Origin: Chloroflexota bacterium
GTDB lineage: Bacteria; Chloroflexota; Anaerolineae; Anaerolineales; Villigracilaceae
Assembly (NCBI GenBank): GCA_016235445.1
Contig: JACRLB010000002.1
Span: forward strand, 62,001-126,000
Length of the DNA: 64,000 nt
Direction of reading: 5' to 3'
In this document: piece by piece, positions 17,990 through 27,345 of the stretch
Layout of the letters: each line of letters opens with the position of its first letter
Position numbering within the stretch: position 1 is the first letter of the stretch
Made by a program: the position numbers and the translations under genes
The notes under the pieces: model-generated
Told to the model about the DNA's origin: nothing
What the model saw: only the letters and a program-made list of their open reading frames with translations
The model's database searches: none

Positions 17990-18907
17990 TCACGAGAGAA
18001 TGGCGCGGGTCTGCTTTACATCGTCATGGATTTTTTCGACCAGCGCTTCCACCGAAGTAAATTTCAACTCGTCCCGCAGGCGGGCGACGAATTCCAATTG
18101 CAGGGTCTCGCCGTAAATGTCGCGGTCGAAATCAAGCAGGTAGGCTTCGAGGCTGGGGACCTGCCGTTCGGGAGTGAAGGTTGGGTTAAGGCCGATGTTG
18201 GTTGCCGCCATCAATTTCTCTGCGCCCAAATGCGCCCAGCAGGCATAGATGCCGTTGGGCGGCATGACCTTCCCTTTGGGGTAATCAATGTTTGCGGTTG
18301 GGAAGTTGATGGTCTTCCCGCGCCCTTCGCCGTGGATGACTTCGCCGCCCAGGCGATAAGGATAGCCAAGCAATTTTGCAACTTCGGTGATGTTGCCTGT
18401 GGATACGAGTTTGCGGATTTCTGTGGAGGAGATCACGCCGCTTTCGTCGCTGAGGGCTGGTACCACCTCGACGGTGTATCCCAGTTCCCGGCCGATTTCT
18501 GACAGGCGCGCGGCATTGCCTTCGCGTCCCTTTCCGAGGGCAAAGTCGTACCCGATCAGCAGGTGGCTGAGACCGAGAGTCTCTTTCAGGTGAGACATAT
18601 ATTGATGGGCAGTGGCAGTTGACAGGTCCGTTGTGAAGCGTTGGGTGATGACCACATCCACGCCAAGCGCGGCGAGCAAGTCTGCGCGTTCATCGGGTGT
18701 GGTCAGGCATCGAATCTCCCTGCCGGTTAATACGCTGGCGGGGTGCGGGTCGAAGGTCAACACAACGGCTGGGGCGTAGTGCGCGTGCGCATCGCGGATG
18801 AGTTTGCGGATGATCTCGCCATGCCCGCGATGGACACCGTCAAAGACGCCGATGGTGAGCCATGAATTTTGAAAGGATGCTGTTTCGAGGGAATGATAAT
18901 GTTGCAT
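17990..18907 (-). CDS. ribF: Bifunctional riboflavin kinase / FAD synthetase
   Basis: Converts riboflavin to FMN and FMN to FAD. The 305-residue length is usual. The N-terminal nucleotidyltransferase half has GVFDGVHRGH and LLIGYDFALGKGREG; the C-terminal kinase half has RLGGEVIHGEGRGKTINFPTANI. It is the last gene of the nusA-infB cluster, in the common truB-ribF order. A hairpin with a U-run lies directly before its start, and no FMN riboswitch is seen there. Confidence 0.97.
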   Translation of the reverse strand: MQHYHSLETASFQNSWLTIGVFDGVHRGHGEIIRKLIRDAHAHYAPAVVLTFDPHPASVLTGREIRCLTTPDERADLLAALGVDVVITQRFTTDLSTATAHQYMSHLKETLGLSHLLIGYDFALGKGREGNAARLSEIGRELGYTVEVVPALSDESGVISSTEIRKLVSTGNITEVAKLLGYPYRLGGEVIHGEGRGKTINFPTANIDYPKGKVMPPNGIYACWAHLGAEKLMAATNIGLNPTFTPERQVPSLEAYLLDFDRDIYGETLQLEFVARLRDELKFTSVEALVEKIHDDVKQTRAILS

Positions 18908-18917
18908 AGTTATAAAA

Positions 18918-18940
18918 ATGCCGCCATGTTATGGCGGCAT
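18918..18940 (-). terminator. Hairpin with U-run between truB and ribF
   Basis: ATGCCGCCA / TGGCGGCAT stem, followed on the minus strand by TTTTTATA, just 10 bases before the ribF ATG. It looks like an intrinsic terminator or attenuator that lowers read-through into ribF. Confidence 0.65.
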
Positions 18941-18946
18941 GATAAT

Positions 18947-19067
18947 GTCATTGCGAGGAGGGCGCTCTTCCCGACGAAGCAATCTCAATCATCGTAACGG
19001 AGATTGAGATTGCTCACCGCACTGGCGTACGGCGCAAGTGTCGGGCAAAGTGCGCCCTCGCAATGAC
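18947..19067. repeat. GTCATTGCGAGG palindromic repeat, copy 1
   Basis: Ends GTCATTGCGAGG and CCTCGCAATGAC, with an inner GAAGCAATCTC / GAGATTGCT pair. Sister copies lie at 48369-48490 and 57374-57470. This repeat type is common in unrelated bacterial genomes. Non-coding, between truB and ribF. Confidence 0.85.
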
Positions 19068-19074
19068 GTGTTAA

Positions 19075-19998
19075 TTAATCCGAAGTAAAGAAGACTTTCT
19101 TTGGCTGCCATTCGGGAGCGCCGTCTTCGCCGGTGACAAGTTCCATCAATGCCACGAGTTCGCCCTGCGTGCTTACGCCGCGGACTTTGGTGATTGCCGG
19201 TTCACCGACTACTTTTACACGATGCCCGTGGCGCACGCCTTCGACTTCATCCGGGTTGAGTTCCACGGCGGGCCAATCGCCAAGCGCTTCGGCGGCGGGG
19301 ATGAGGTATTGATACCAGTTGCCGGCGGTGAAGGCTTCCTGTAATTTTCGCAGAGGCACTGAATCGCGCAGAGAGAAGCGTCCGCTTTTGGTGCGGCGCA
19401 GGCCAACGAGATACGCGCCACAGCCCAGCTTGATGCCGAGATCATTCGCCAGCGAACGGACGTAGGTGCCGGAGGAACAATGCACATCGATCACCACTTC
19501 GGGCGGAGTCCATTCAAGCACTTCCAGGTGATGCACGGTGATCTTGCGCGGTTCGAGATCGACCTCTTCGCCTTTGCGCGCCATTTCGTAGGCTTTGCGT
19601 CCTGCCACTTTGACGGCAGAGTAAGGCGGGGGAGTCTGTTCTATTTCGCCTACGAAAGTTTTGAGCGCCTCTTCAAATTGGGCTTCGGTGACGTCGAGCG
19701 GGTCGTTCGATAAAGTGACCTTGCCCTCGGCATCGAAGGTATCGGTGGAGCCGCCCAAACGAATGATGGCCTGGTAACGTTTGTCTGAGGCTGAGACATA
19801 TTCGCTTAATCGTACTGCGGGTCCAACGAGAATAACGAGCACACCGGAAGCGCGTGGGTCGAGCGTTCCGGTGTGTCCCGCGCGGCGCAGACCTGTTCCG
19901 TTTCGAATCGCCTGGACTACATCATGGGATGTCATCCCGACAGGTTTATCCACAACAAGCGCGCCAGAGATAGCGTTCTTAATATCTTGACTGTTCAT
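19075..19998 (-). CDS. truB: tRNA pseudouridine-55 synthase
   Basis: Makes pseudouridine 55 in the T-loop of tRNAs. The catalytic motif HTGTLDPRASGVL holds the active Asp; the KxxG and YxxxR stretches (AYEMARKGEEV, GTYVRSLA) are present. Length 307 fits the family. AGGAGG lies about 8 bases before the ATG. It is in the usual rbfA-nrnA-truB-ribF order. Confidence 0.97.
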   Translation of the reverse strand: MNSQDIKNAISGALVVDKPVGMTSHDVVQAIRNGTGLRRAGHTGTLDPRASGVLVILVGPAVRLSEYVSASDKRYQAIIRLGGSTDTFDAEGKVTLSNDPLDVTEAQFEEALKTFVGEIEQTPPPYSAVKVAGRKAYEMARKGEEVDLEPRKITVHHLEVLEWTPPEVVIDVHCSSGTYVRSLANDLGIKLGCGAYLVGLRRTKSGRFSLRDSVPLRKLQEAFTAGNWYQYLIPAAEALGDWPAVELNPDEVEGVRHGHRVKVVGEPAITKVRGVSTQGELVALMELVTGEDGAPEWQPKKVFFTSD

Positions 19999-20094
19999 CT
20001 AAAATATTCCTCCTGAATCTATTTACGATTCAATTATGACATAAATATCTGAATTTGCAATGAGCATTTTAGTTCTATTAATATTCTTTAATTC

Positions 20095-21051
20095 CTACAG
20101 GCTTAACAATTCGCGGGTCTTTTTTAGGACTTCCTTTTGGACTTCGCTCAAACTTCCCTCGATGTCTGCTCCTGCGGCAGCGGCATGGCCCCCGCCTTGA
20201 AAGTGTTTTGCAACTGGTGATACATCCACACCCGGCGCCAGCGCACGCCAGGAAATCTTTACGTGATTATTATTTTGTTCTACGAAAACCATTCCAACCT
20301 TGTTCCCGTCGATGGCAGAGATCATGTTGATGAGGTCTGCGTCATCGTTGCCACCATAGCCCGCAGACTTGCGGTCTGCAATGGTGAGGGTTCCCCACAC
20401 AATGCCGTGTTTGTTTTCGAGGCTGGAGAGTCCGGCGCCCCAATACTTTGCGGCTGAGAATGTCTTGCGTACCAGGGCGCGCATGTAGATTTCAGGCATA
20501 TCCACACCGGATTCCATCAATGTGGCGGCCTGCCTGAGCGATTCAGGAGTGGTGTTGGAGGTGCGGAAGCCAAGCGTATCGGTGATGACCCCGGTCAATA
20601 AGGCGGCGGCGACGGGCTTTGTGATTTTCAATCCCCACTCGGGCAGGTGATTGGTGAGGATCGCGGCTGTGGCGACCTCGTCTGCTTCGATCAGGTTGAG
20701 TTTTCCAAATTTTTCATTGGTGACGTGATGGTCGATGTTGATGTCAGGCTGGCCAAAGTTTTCAAAGACTTTCCCCACGCGTTTGAAATCGGCGCAATCC
20801 ACGGTGATGAAGGTGTCGTGGTCTTTGCCTGGTTCCTTCTGAATGAGTTCACTGCCTTCAAGGTATTTGAAGGATGAAGGCACACCATCCACAAGGATCA
20901 TTTGCACGGATTTGCCCGCATCGCGCAGGGCCAATCCCAATCCAAGCAGGGAGCCGATTGCATCCCCATCCGGCCGGACGTGCGAAGCAATGACAATTTT
21001 CTTCGCTACGGCTAATCTGTTTTTTATCTCCCCTGTGAGTTGATGATCCAC
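20095..21051 (-). CDS. nrnA: DHH/DHHA1 phosphoesterase (nanoRNase / pAp phosphatase)
   Basis: 318 residues. DHH motifs SHVRPDGDAIGS, VDCAD and NIDHHVTN supply the Mn-binding residues, and GGGHAAAAG marks the DHHA1 domain. NrnA-type enzymes degrade 2-5 nt RNAs and dephosphorylate pAp. The start is GTG with GAGGA upstream. The position between rbfA and truB is standard in many Gram-positive and Chloroflexota operons. Confidence 0.92.
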   Translation of the reverse strand: MDHQLTGEIKNRLAVAKKIVIASHVRPDGDAIGSLLGLGLALRDAGKSVQMILVDGVPSSFKYLEGSELIQKEPGKDHDTFITVDCADFKRVGKVFENFGQPDINIDHHVTNEKFGKLNLIEADEVATAAILTNHLPEWGLKITKPVAAALLTGVITDTLGFRTSNTTPESLRQAATLMESGVDMPEIYMRALVRKTFSAAKYWGAGLSSLENKHGIVWGTLTIADRKSAGYGGNDDADLINMISAIDGNKVGMVFVEQNNNHVKISWRALAPGVDVSPVAKHFQGGGHAAAAGADIEGSLSEVQKEVLKKTRELLSL

Positions 21052-21106
21052 TATTTCTTATCCTCTTTTGATTTACGATTTACGATTAAGACTTACACAT
21101 TCATCA

Positions 21107-21457
21107 TCATTTCTTGTTTCTTAACCCTGCCAATATCTTTTCGATATGGTCTGCGTGTTCCGGGGTTGGGTCCCAATGGAATCTTAATTTGGGAAACGCG
21201 CGCATCTCCACTCTCGAAGCGAGAGTCCGCCGGATAAAACCGGAGGCAGCTTCCAGCCCCGCAAGAACGTCGGGGGCGCGTGAAGCTCCTTCCACTGCCG
21301 AGACATAAACGTCTGCAAAGGCGAGTTCCCGGTCTATCTTTACGTCTGTTACAAAGATTTGTTTCAGGCGCGGGTCGTTGATCTCGCGGATGAGCATCTC
21401 CGCGAGTTCCTGTTTTACACGATCTGCAATGCGTTGTAATCGAATTCCTGAAGGCAT
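21107..21457 (-). CDS. rbfA: Ribosome-binding factor A
   Basis: 116-residue KH-like protein for maturation of the 30S subunit. RLQRIADRVKQELAEMLI at the N-terminus and RASRAPDVLAGLEAASGFIR are typical. It lies after infB as usual, but a 208-base repeat-filled gap separates them. The SD is weak. Confidence 0.95.
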   Translation of the reverse strand: MPSGIRLQRIADRVKQELAEMLIREINDPRLKQIFVTDVKIDRELAFADVYVSAVEGASRAPDVLAGLEAASGFIRRTLASRVEMRAFPKLRFHWDPTPEHADHIEKILAGLRNKK

Positions 21458-21525
21458 AGGCGATTTTTGATTTACGATTTTTGATTTACGATTTTCAATT
21501 GATGGTCGAAACCGCGATTAGGAAC

Positions 21526-21660
21526 TTAGAAGTTAAATCCTTGCTTTTTGTACAAGAATTTTTTGAACCACGAAGGGTCACGAAGGTTTTTTTAGGTTTT
21601 CCTTTGTGTACCTTCGTTACCTTTGTGGTTGAATTCCTTTTTGGTTTCGGCTTGTCCGAG
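21526..21660. repeat. Interspersed repeat between infB and rbfA
   Basis: Starts with AACTTAGAAGTTAAATCC, contains CCACGAAGGGTCACGAAGG and its rough mirror, and ends with TTTTTGGTTTCGGCTTGTCC. The same borders occur at 31970-32249. No coding sequence. It interrupts an otherwise tight operon. Confidence 0.65.
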
Positions 21661-21665
21661 TTAGG

Positions 21666-23438
21666 TTATTCCACAACGTAACAAACCAGCATGTCGCCGG
21701 GTTGAATGTCGTTGAAGCTCTTGAAGCCCACTCCGCATTCAAAGCCCTGACGAATTTCTTTGACGTCTTCTTTTTCATGACGCAGGGAGGAGAGATCGCC
21801 CTCGTAGACAATATCTGTACCGCGGTAGAGACGTACCTTCGCGCCGCGTTTGAGTTCGCCGTCGGTTACTTTACAGCCTGCAACCCTGCCAAATTTTGAA
21901 GCGGTAAACACTTGCAAAACCTGGGCGCGGCCGAGGGTTCTTTCCACAAGTTTGGGTTCGAGCATACCCTTGAGGGCTTTTTCGATATCCTCGGTCATGC
22001 GGTAGATGATCTCGTACAGGCGCAGGTCCACGCCTTCTTTTTCAGCCATGCGGCGGGCGTCCACATCGGCCTGCACGTTGAAGCCGATGATAATCGCTTT
22101 TGACGCAGACGCAAGCATGACATCATTATTTCCGATGTTGCCTGTTTCAGCGTGCAGGATGTGCAGGCCGATCTCACCTTCGCCAAGTTTATTCAACTCA
22201 TTGACGATGGGGTCCAGCGAACCCTGCACATCGGCTTTGACGATGAGATTAAGTCCCTTTGCCTCGCCCGCCTGCACGTTTGCGAACAGGTCTTCCAATG
22301 AGACTTTCTTGCGCATCTGAGATTGTGTCTTGATGGCCTCGAGCCGTTCTGCCACAATGGAGCGCGCTTCTTTTTCCGTCTTCACAACCTGGAAAAGATC
22401 ACCAGCGGAGGGAACGTCGCTAAGTCCCATAACAGCCACAGGCGTGGAAGGACCCGCTTTCTTGATCGGCTTGCCTTTGTAATCGGTGATCGCTCGTAAT
22501 TTTCCGTGAGCGGTTCCAGCCACAACGTTGTCGCCAGATTCGAGGGTGCCATTCTGAACCAGCAAGGTCGCCAGCACGCCTTTGGATTTATCCAACTCGG
22601 CTTCGATGACCGTGCCGATCACTTTTCCATTCGGGTTGGCTTTGATATCGTTGCTGTCTGCCACGAGCAAAATACCTTCGAGCAGGTCTTCGATGCCCTG
22701 GTTTTGTTTTGCTGAAACGGGCACAACCATGGTACTGCCGCCCCAATCGTCGGGGACGAGTTCCATTTCCGCCAGTTGTTGTTTGACGCGGTCCGGGTTT
22801 GCATTTGCCTTGTCGATCTTATTCAAAGCCACCATGATCGGCACACGCGCCGCCTTCGCATGGGCAATCGCTTCTCTTGTCTGTGGCATCACGCCATCGT
22901 CTGCCGCAACCACCAGCACCACAATATCCGCGCCTTGTGCGCCGCGCGCGCGCATTTGAGTAAACGCGGCATGGCCGGGAGTATCGAGAAAGGTGATGAG
23001 GCGTCCCTTCTTCTCCACCTGATACGCGCCAATGTGCTGGGTAATGCCGCCTGCCTCGCCTGCCGCCACTTCCGTGGAACGGATCGCATCCAACAGGCTG
23101 GTCTTGCCGTGGTCAACATGCCCAAGGATCGTCACCACCGGGGGACGCGCCTTCAATTGTGCGCCGTCTTCACCAGCAATCATCTGACGCCAGAGTGGCA
23201 CTTCGCCTGCTTCCTCTTTCGCCGCCAGTTCATCCGAGGCTTCGAGAACCGCCTCGAAACCATACTCACCAACCACAATTGCCGCTGTGTCAAAATCCAC
23301 AGTCTGGTTAATGGTTGCCATCACACCATTGGTCATCAATTTTTTGATCAGGTCAATCGGGCTTTTTTCGATCTTTTGCGCCAGATCGCGAATCACGATA
23401 TGGGCGGGTAATTCAAGTTTGTTACCGTTACTGCTCAT
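21666..23438 (-). CDS. infB: Translation initiation factor IF-2
   Basis: GTPase that places initiator tRNA on the ribosome. G-motifs [21 protein letters not shown] and SAK are intact. At 590 residues it is a short form: the N-terminal IF2N helical domain begins almost at once and the long charged extension of E. coli IF-2 is absent. AAGGAGGTGG precedes the ATG at ideal spacing. Confidence 0.98.
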   Translation of the reverse strand: MSSNGNKLELPAHIVIRDLAQKIEKSPIDLIKKLMTNGVMATINQTVDFDTAAIVVGEYGFEAVLEASDELAAKEEAGEVPLWRQMIAGEDGAQLKARPPVVTILGHVDHGKTSLLDAIRSTEVAAGEAGGITQHIGAYQVEKKGRLITFLDTPGHAAFTQMRARGAQGADIVVLVVAADDGVMPQTREAIAHAKAARVPIMVALNKIDKANANPDRVKQQLAEMELVPDDWGGSTMVVPVSAKQNQGIEDLLEGILLVADSNDIKANPNGKVIGTVIEAELDKSKGVLATLLVQNGTLESGDNVVAGTAHGKLRAITDYKGKPIKKAGPSTPVAVMGLSDVPSAGDLFQVVKTEKEARSIVAERLEAIKTQSQMRKKVSLEDLFANVQAGEAKGLNLIVKADVQGSLDPIVNELNKLGEGEIGLHILHAETGNIGNNDVMLASASKAIIIGFNVQADVDARRMAEKEGVDLRLYEIIYRMTEDIEKALKGMLEPKLVERTLGRAQVLQVFTASKFGRVAGCKVTDGELKRGAKVRLYRGTDIVYEGDLSSLRHEKEDVKEIRQGFECGVGFKSFNDIQPGDMLVCYVVE

Positions 23439-23543
23439 AGGCCACCTCCTTCTCGAATTGTGGATTCAATACTACAAATCCACATAGTTCTCAATTCCCC
23501 AACAAGGAGCCTGTCAGCGAGTGGCTAACCGTTCACATGGCTT

Positions 23544-23873
23544 TTACTTGTTGGTCTCCGCATCCTGCTGCGGCAAAGTATTCATAAAGTTTTCCAATTC
23601 ACTGCGGTCTTCCGCAGTGAATTCTGCTTTGAGCGCATGGGCCAAAGCTCCCCTCATACCGCGCACCCAGCATTCGCGGCGGTCATGCATGTACGCGCCC
23701 CTGCCAGCCAGTTTACCGGTCAGGTCCACGCGCACCCCCTCCGCAGTACGGACGATCCTCAGCATTTGCCTTTTCGGCAACACTTCGCGGCATCCCACAC
23801 AGGTGCGTTGGGGTACATGCTTTACACGTTGGGCAGGTTTCTTCTTCACCTTCGATTCATCCCCCTCCCCCAA
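23544..23873 (-). CDS. ylxR: YlxR family RNA-binding protein
   Basis: 109 residues with the YlxR core RTCVGCRE, LRIVR and GRGAYMHDRRECW. It is found between nusA and infB in most bacteria, as here. The start is uncertain: the frame opens with TTG at 23873, and GTG nine codons in is the alternative. It starts 21 bases after nusA. Role: possible nucleoid-associated or RNase P-modulating factor in other species. Confidence 0.9.
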   Translation of the reverse strand: MGEGDESKVKKKPAQRVKHVPQRTCVGCREVLPKRQMLRIVRTAEGVRVDLTGKLAGRGAYMHDRRECWVRGMRGALAHALKAEFTAEDRSELENFMNTLPQQDAETNK

Positions 23874-23894
23874 AATGGAGGAGGGAATAAATTT

Positions 23895-25757
23895 CTACCA
23901 ATCGCCGCCAGCTTCATCGCCGCGTTTGTGTTTCTTGCGGCCAACAACCGCGCCAAGGTCTTCATCGAACTCCAACGCCACACCCTTCTTCTTGACCTTC
24001 TTGCCTTTTTTCTTATCGTCCGATTCATCTTCGACCGCCGGGGTCTGGAAGATTTCAGGCTTCATCTTGAACAAATCTTCAAGTGAGACGCCATCCTTGG
24101 CGTTCTCATCTTCCGCTTCCTCGACGACTCGCTTCGCGTTCGCTTCTTTCTTGCCTTCGCCTGCTTTCTTCGCCTCAGGCATTTCTTCCGCTGGAGCAGT
24201 CTCCACCGCCGCCGCCTCAACAGCCACAGGTTCTTCAACCTTCACAGGCTCCGGCTCAGGGAAGGACAAAGCCCCCAGAGTCTCTTCGATATTCTGAATA
24301 GCTTTGGAACCAATGCCCGCCAGCCCAAGCACTTTGTTGGCGTCGGTCTTCATCGCAAACATCAGGTCGCCAATATTTTCAAACCCAGCTTCAGTGAGGA
24401 TGTTGAAAATATGTTCCTTGATTCCAGCCTGATCGAGAGGCATGGTAAACGCCGCGGCGGGGATTTCGGCACGCGCGCTGGATGTGCGTTCTTCCACTTC
24501 GCGGGCGGCTTCTTCCTTGATCTGAATCGTACGGCGTTCCACACGGTCCACGAACTGACCAAGAGCCGTATATTCTTCGGGAGTGATCGGGCGGCTTTCC
24601 GCCTTCTTCGCGAGGATTTCCTGAATCTGCGGAGTCTGCTCCACAGCCACAGGCAACATCGCCGCGAGAGACGCATCCCCCTGTAATTTGTTGAGTGAAT
24701 CGCCAGCCGCTTCGCTGAGAGATTTAATGTCAATGCGCCAGCCGGTCAACTTCGCGGCGAGGCGGGCATTCTGTCCATCACGCCCGATGGCGAGGCTCAA
24801 TTGATCCTCGCCCACCACCACCGTGGCAGTGCGCGCGCCTTCATTATCCACCAGGTAGACGCCGTTCACACGAGCCGGGCTGATGGCTTTGGAAATATAA
24901 ACGATGGGGTCTTGATCCCATTGGATAATATCGATCTTTTCGTCGTGCAATTCTTTTACGATAGCTTGAATACGAACGCCCTTGATCCCCACACAAGCGC
25001 CCACAGGGTCAATGCCCGGCTGGGTGGCCGAGACAGCCACTTTTGCGCGCGCGCCGGGCTCGCGTGAGATCGCGCGGATCTCCACGATGCCGTGATAAAT
25101 TTCAGGAACTTCATTCTCCAGCAAACGGCGCAGGAAGTTGCGATGCGCGCGAGACAGAACAATCTGCGGGCCGCGCGTGCCATCCTTCACTTCCATCACC
25201 ACCGCGCGGATGCGGTCGTGCAATTTCAAACGCTCGCCGGGGATCTTCTGGTTATTCGGCATCACACCTTCGGCCTTCATATCCAGCCCGATGGTAATAC
25301 CCTGTGCATTGATAGCCTGCACCAAACCCGAAACGATCTCGCCAACCTGCCGCTCGAAATACTGCATCTGATTCGAACGTTCCGCCTCGCGGATGCGCTG
25401 TTGAATTACCTGACGCGCAGTTTGGGCCGCCACACGGCCAAAGTCTGCGGGCGTGGTTTCAACGATGAGCATGTCACCCGCTTGAACTTCGGGGTTGACC
25501 TTGCGAGCCTCATCCAACATCACTTCGGTGCGCGCATCGATGACGCTGTCTTCCACCACTTCCTTCTCGGCGTAGACCGTCACGATCCCGGTCTCGGAAT
25601 CCAGTTTTGCTTCCACATGTTGTGCCGTGGACGCGCCCACCGCGCGGCGATAGGCAGATACCATCGCCGATTCAATCGCTGAAACGACAATGTCCTTTGC
25701 CAGTTGTTTTTCTTCAAGCACTTCATTGAAAGCCAATGCGAAATCGTTTTTAGCCAT
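23895..25757 (-). CDS. nusA: Transcription termination/antitermination factor NusA
   Basis: 620 residues from [10 protein letters not shown], chosen over an ATG ten codons upstream because GGAGCAGG lies at SD distance. NusA N domain (about 1-125), S1 (about 130-200), KH1 and KH2 (about 200-345; GACVGIKG and [11 protein letters not shown]). It is longer than usual. A helix-hairpin-helix segment (about 455-520) is followed by an acidic, alanine-rich and then lysine-rich tail of about 100 residues. rimP, usually just upstream, is missing: a divergent methyltransferase is there instead. A leader hairpin (25792-25814) precedes it. Confidence 0.96.
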   Translation of the reverse strand: MAKNDFALAFNEVLEEKQLAKDIVVSAIESAMVSAYRRAVGASTAQHVEAKLDSETGIVTVYAEKEVVEDSVIDARTEVMLDEARKVNPEVQAGDMLIVETTPADFGRVAAQTARQVIQQRIREAERSNQMQYFERQVGEIVSGLVQAINAQGITIGLDMKAEGVMPNNQKIPGERLKLHDRIRAVVMEVKDGTRGPQIVLSRAHRNFLRRLLENEVPEIYHGIVEIRAISREPGARAKVAVSATQPGIDPVGACVGIKGVRIQAIVKELHDEKIDIIQWDQDPIVYISKAISPARVNGVYLVDNEGARTATVVVGEDQLSLAIGRDGQNARLAAKLTGWRIDIKSLSEAAGDSLNKLQGDASLAAMLPVAVEQTPQIQEILAKKAESRPITPEEYTALGQFVDRVERRTIQIKEEAAREVEERTSSARAEIPAAAFTMPLDQAGIKEHIFNILTEAGFENIGDLMFAMKTDANKVLGLAGIGSKAIQNIEETLGALSFPEPEPVKVEEPVAVEAAAVETAPAEEMPEAKKAGEGKKEANAKRVVEEAEDENAKDGVSLEDLFKMKPEIFQTPAVEDESDDKKKGKKVKKKGVALEFDEDLGAVVGRKKHKRGDEAGGDW

Positions 25758-25791
25758 ACTGCCTGCTCCATTGCTCCTATTTAACAAACAA

Positions 25792-25814
25792 AGAAGTGGG
25801 GGCTACCCACTTCT
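25792..25814 (-). promoter_or_regulatory. Leader hairpin upstream of nusA
   Basis: Perfect 9-bp stem AGAAGTGGG / CCCACTTCT with a five-base loop; the minus strand continues CTTTGTTTG. It lies about 35 bases before the nusA start and could be an attenuator on which NusA acts on its own operon. That role is inference. Confidence 0.55.
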
Positions 25815-25881
25815 CGGTGTCTTCTTTATTGGGTTGTCCTTACCGCCAAAATTTTAGCATAGAGACTGTGAAGGCGCAAGG

Positions 25882-25887
25882 TATAAT
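25882..25887 (+). promoter_or_regulatory. -10 TATAAT, leaderless-type start
   Basis: Exact TATAAT ends 7 bases before the methyltransferase ATG. Transcription would begin at about the start codon, and no SD site is present. Confidence 0.6.
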
Positions 25888-25894
25888 CTCGGCC

Positions 25895-26689
25895 ATGAAT
25901 GAAAGAGACATGCAAAAAGCCGCACTGCGCGGTGAACCTTCCTATGTATGGCGCGACGGACAGCAACGCCGCCTTGAGATGATTATAAAATTTGCCGGGG
26001 AACGCATTCACAGACGAGTCCTTGAAAATGGCTGCGGGGTGGGAATGTATGTGGAAAAAATCTCCGCCCTCCCGAAAGAGCATCGGGACGATGTGAGCGG
26101 AGTTCCGAGCGATCTTCGAGGAACGCAGTCGAAGGGCTATGTGATCGGATTGGAATATGATTTTGAGCGCGCCCGCGATGCCAAAGTCAACTCGACGAAG
26201 ATCATCAATGCCGCAGGCGAATCCCTCCCGCTTCCTTCTTCGACCTTTGACCTGATCCTCAGCCACGAAGTGATCGAACACGTACAGAGTGACCGCTCCG
26301 CGATTGCCGAGATGGTGCGCGTGTTGCGGGTGGGTGGGCGCGCAGTGATCTTTTGCCCGAACCGCGGCTACCCCTTTGAAACGCACGGAATTTTTTGGAA
26401 GGGGAAATATTATTTTGGCAACAAGTTGTTCGTGAATTATCTGCCGCGCACCCTGCGCGATAAACTTGCTCCGCACGTGCGCGTGTATTCACGACGCGAC
26501 ATGCAAAAATTATTTGACGGCCTGCCCGTGAAATTCATCGAACGCACGATCATCTTCGGCGCGTACGATAATATCATTGCACGTTTTGGAGCATTCGGAA
26601 AATTCCTGCGTGCGGTCCTGCAATTTCTTGAAGCCACGCCGTTGAAAGTATTTGGCCTGTCTCATTTTTGGGTGGTGGAGAAGGTATAA
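25895..26689 (+). CDS. SAM-dependent class I methyltransferase
   Basis: 264 residues from the ATG at 25895. Motif I is ENGCGVGMYVEKIS and the family motif DLILSHEVIEHV is clear, followed by LRVGGRAVIFCPNRG. Substrate unknown; UbiE/COQ5-like small-molecule or lipid methylation is possible. An odd stretch (about residues 64-82, RDDVSGVPSDLRGTQSKG) between the first strands is encoded by an interspersed repeat (26084-26139) inserted in frame. Transcribed divergently from nusA. Confidence 0.85.
   Translation: MNERDMQKAALRGEPSYVWRDGQQRRLEMIIKFAGERIHRRVLENGCGVGMYVEKISALPKEHRDDVSGVPSDLRGTQSKGYVIGLEYDFERARDAKVNSTKIINAAGESLPLPSSTFDLILSHEVIEHVQSDRSAIAEMVRVLRVGGRAVIFCPNRGYPFETHGIFWKGKYYFGNKLFVNYLPRTLRDKLAPHVRVYSRRDMQKLFDGLPVKFIERTIIFGAYDNIIARFGAFGKFLRAVLQFLEATPLKVFGLSHFWVVEKV
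26084..26139. repeat. In-frame interspersed repeat in the methyltransferase gene
   Basis: The GAGCGGAGTTCCGAGCGATC and AACGCAGTCGAAGGGC segments resemble the CTTCGAC...CGCTCAG repeats at 36030-36065 and 43441-43470. It adds about 19 residues without breaking the frame. Confidence 0.6.
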
Positions 26690-26690
26690 T
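26685..26690 (+). promoter_or_regulatory. -10 TATAAT overlapping the methyltransferase stop
   Basis: Exact TATAAT, 6 bases before the ATG at 26697. It predicts a leaderless transcript for the small-protein/nucleotidyltransferase pair. Confidence 0.55.
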
Positions 26691-26696
26691 AAAGCC

Positions 26697-26894
26697 ATGC
26701 AACGAACACTCGGCATTAAGAAAGTTGTCAGAAAAGCCAAACTAACCGACAAGAAATCAGACTCCGCCTACTGGAGAAAGCAGTCTTATTCCGCGCGGCT
26801 TGCCGCTTTGGAAGAAATACGACGGGAGTACCATCACTGGAGGTACGGTGCTGAACCAGGATTTCAAAGAGTTTATACAATCGTTAAACGATAA
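26697..26894 (+). CDS. Small putative antitoxin partner of the nucleotidyltransferase
   Basis: 65 residues, basic. The pattern YWRKQSYSARLAALEEIRREY followed by a short PGFQRVYTIVKR tail resembles small proteins often found just upstream of nucleotidyltransferase genes. Its 3' end overlaps the next gene by 47 bases in another frame, so translation is probably coupled. An antitoxin role is inference from this arrangement. A leaderless start is supported by the -10 box. Confidence 0.65.
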   Translation: MQRTLGIKKVVRKAKLTDKKSDSAYWRKQSYSARLAALEEIRREYHHWRYGAEPGFQRVYTIVKR

Positions 26895-27285
26895 CGGGGT
26901 GCGCTATCTTGTGGTGGGAGGATATGCTGTAGCATTGCACGGCTACCCCCGCTACACAAAGGATATCGATATTTGGGTGGAAATGACCGCTGAAAACGCC
27001 TCTAAAATCATGAAAGCGCTCGATCAATTTGGGTTTGGTTCATTGGGAGTGAAGGAGGCAGACTTTACCGTTTCCGATCAAATGCTCCAATTGGGCTACC
27101 CACCGGAACGAATCGACATCCTGACGACCCTGCCGGGGGTGGAGTTTTCAGAGTGCTACCCGTCTCGTACTATCGTAGAATTGAATGGGGTTTCCGTTAA
27201 TTTCATTGATCTTGAAAACCTCAAGAAAAACAAAAAAGCAACCGGCAGACATCAAGATTTAGCTGATTTGGAAAATCTGGAATAA
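26848..27285 (+). CDS. Nucleotidyltransferase-fold protein (AbiEii/DUF6036-like)
   Basis: 145 residues. YLVVGGYAVALHGYPRYTKDIDIWVE gives the GG-Y-A-H and DxD signature of a minimal nucleotidyltransferase; the rest carries ERIDILTTLPGVEF, another metal-side strand. The start is GTG directly behind GGAGGT. The upstream 65-residue gene overlaps it. Such proteins act as toxins or as AMPylating antitoxins in TA systems. Which role applies here cannot be read from sequence. Confidence 0.8.
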   Translation: MLNQDFKEFIQSLNDNGVRYLVVGGYAVALHGYPRYTKDIDIWVEMTAENASKIMKALDQFGFGSLGVKEADFTVSDQMLQLGYPPERIDILTTLPGVEFSECYPSRTIVELNGVSVNFIDLENLKKNKKATGRHQDLADLENLE

Positions 27286-27310
27286 AGATTTTCAGCTTGT
27301 CACATTTTCA

Positions 27311-27342
27311 AACCTCCGAGGTCTTCGAGACCTCGGAGGTTT
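27311..27342. terminator. Hairpin between convergent genes
   Basis: AACCTCCGAGGTC / GAGACCTCGGAGGTT, a long stem with a TTC loop, lies exactly between convergent stops at 27285 and 27346. It could terminate in both directions; the U-run is weak. Confidence 0.65.
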
Positions 27343-27345
27343 GCT

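Noticed and set aside
17990-19074. FMN riboswitch upstream of ribF
   Set aside because: The space between truB and ribF holds only a hairpin and a GTCATTGCGAGG repeat; no RFN-element motifs.
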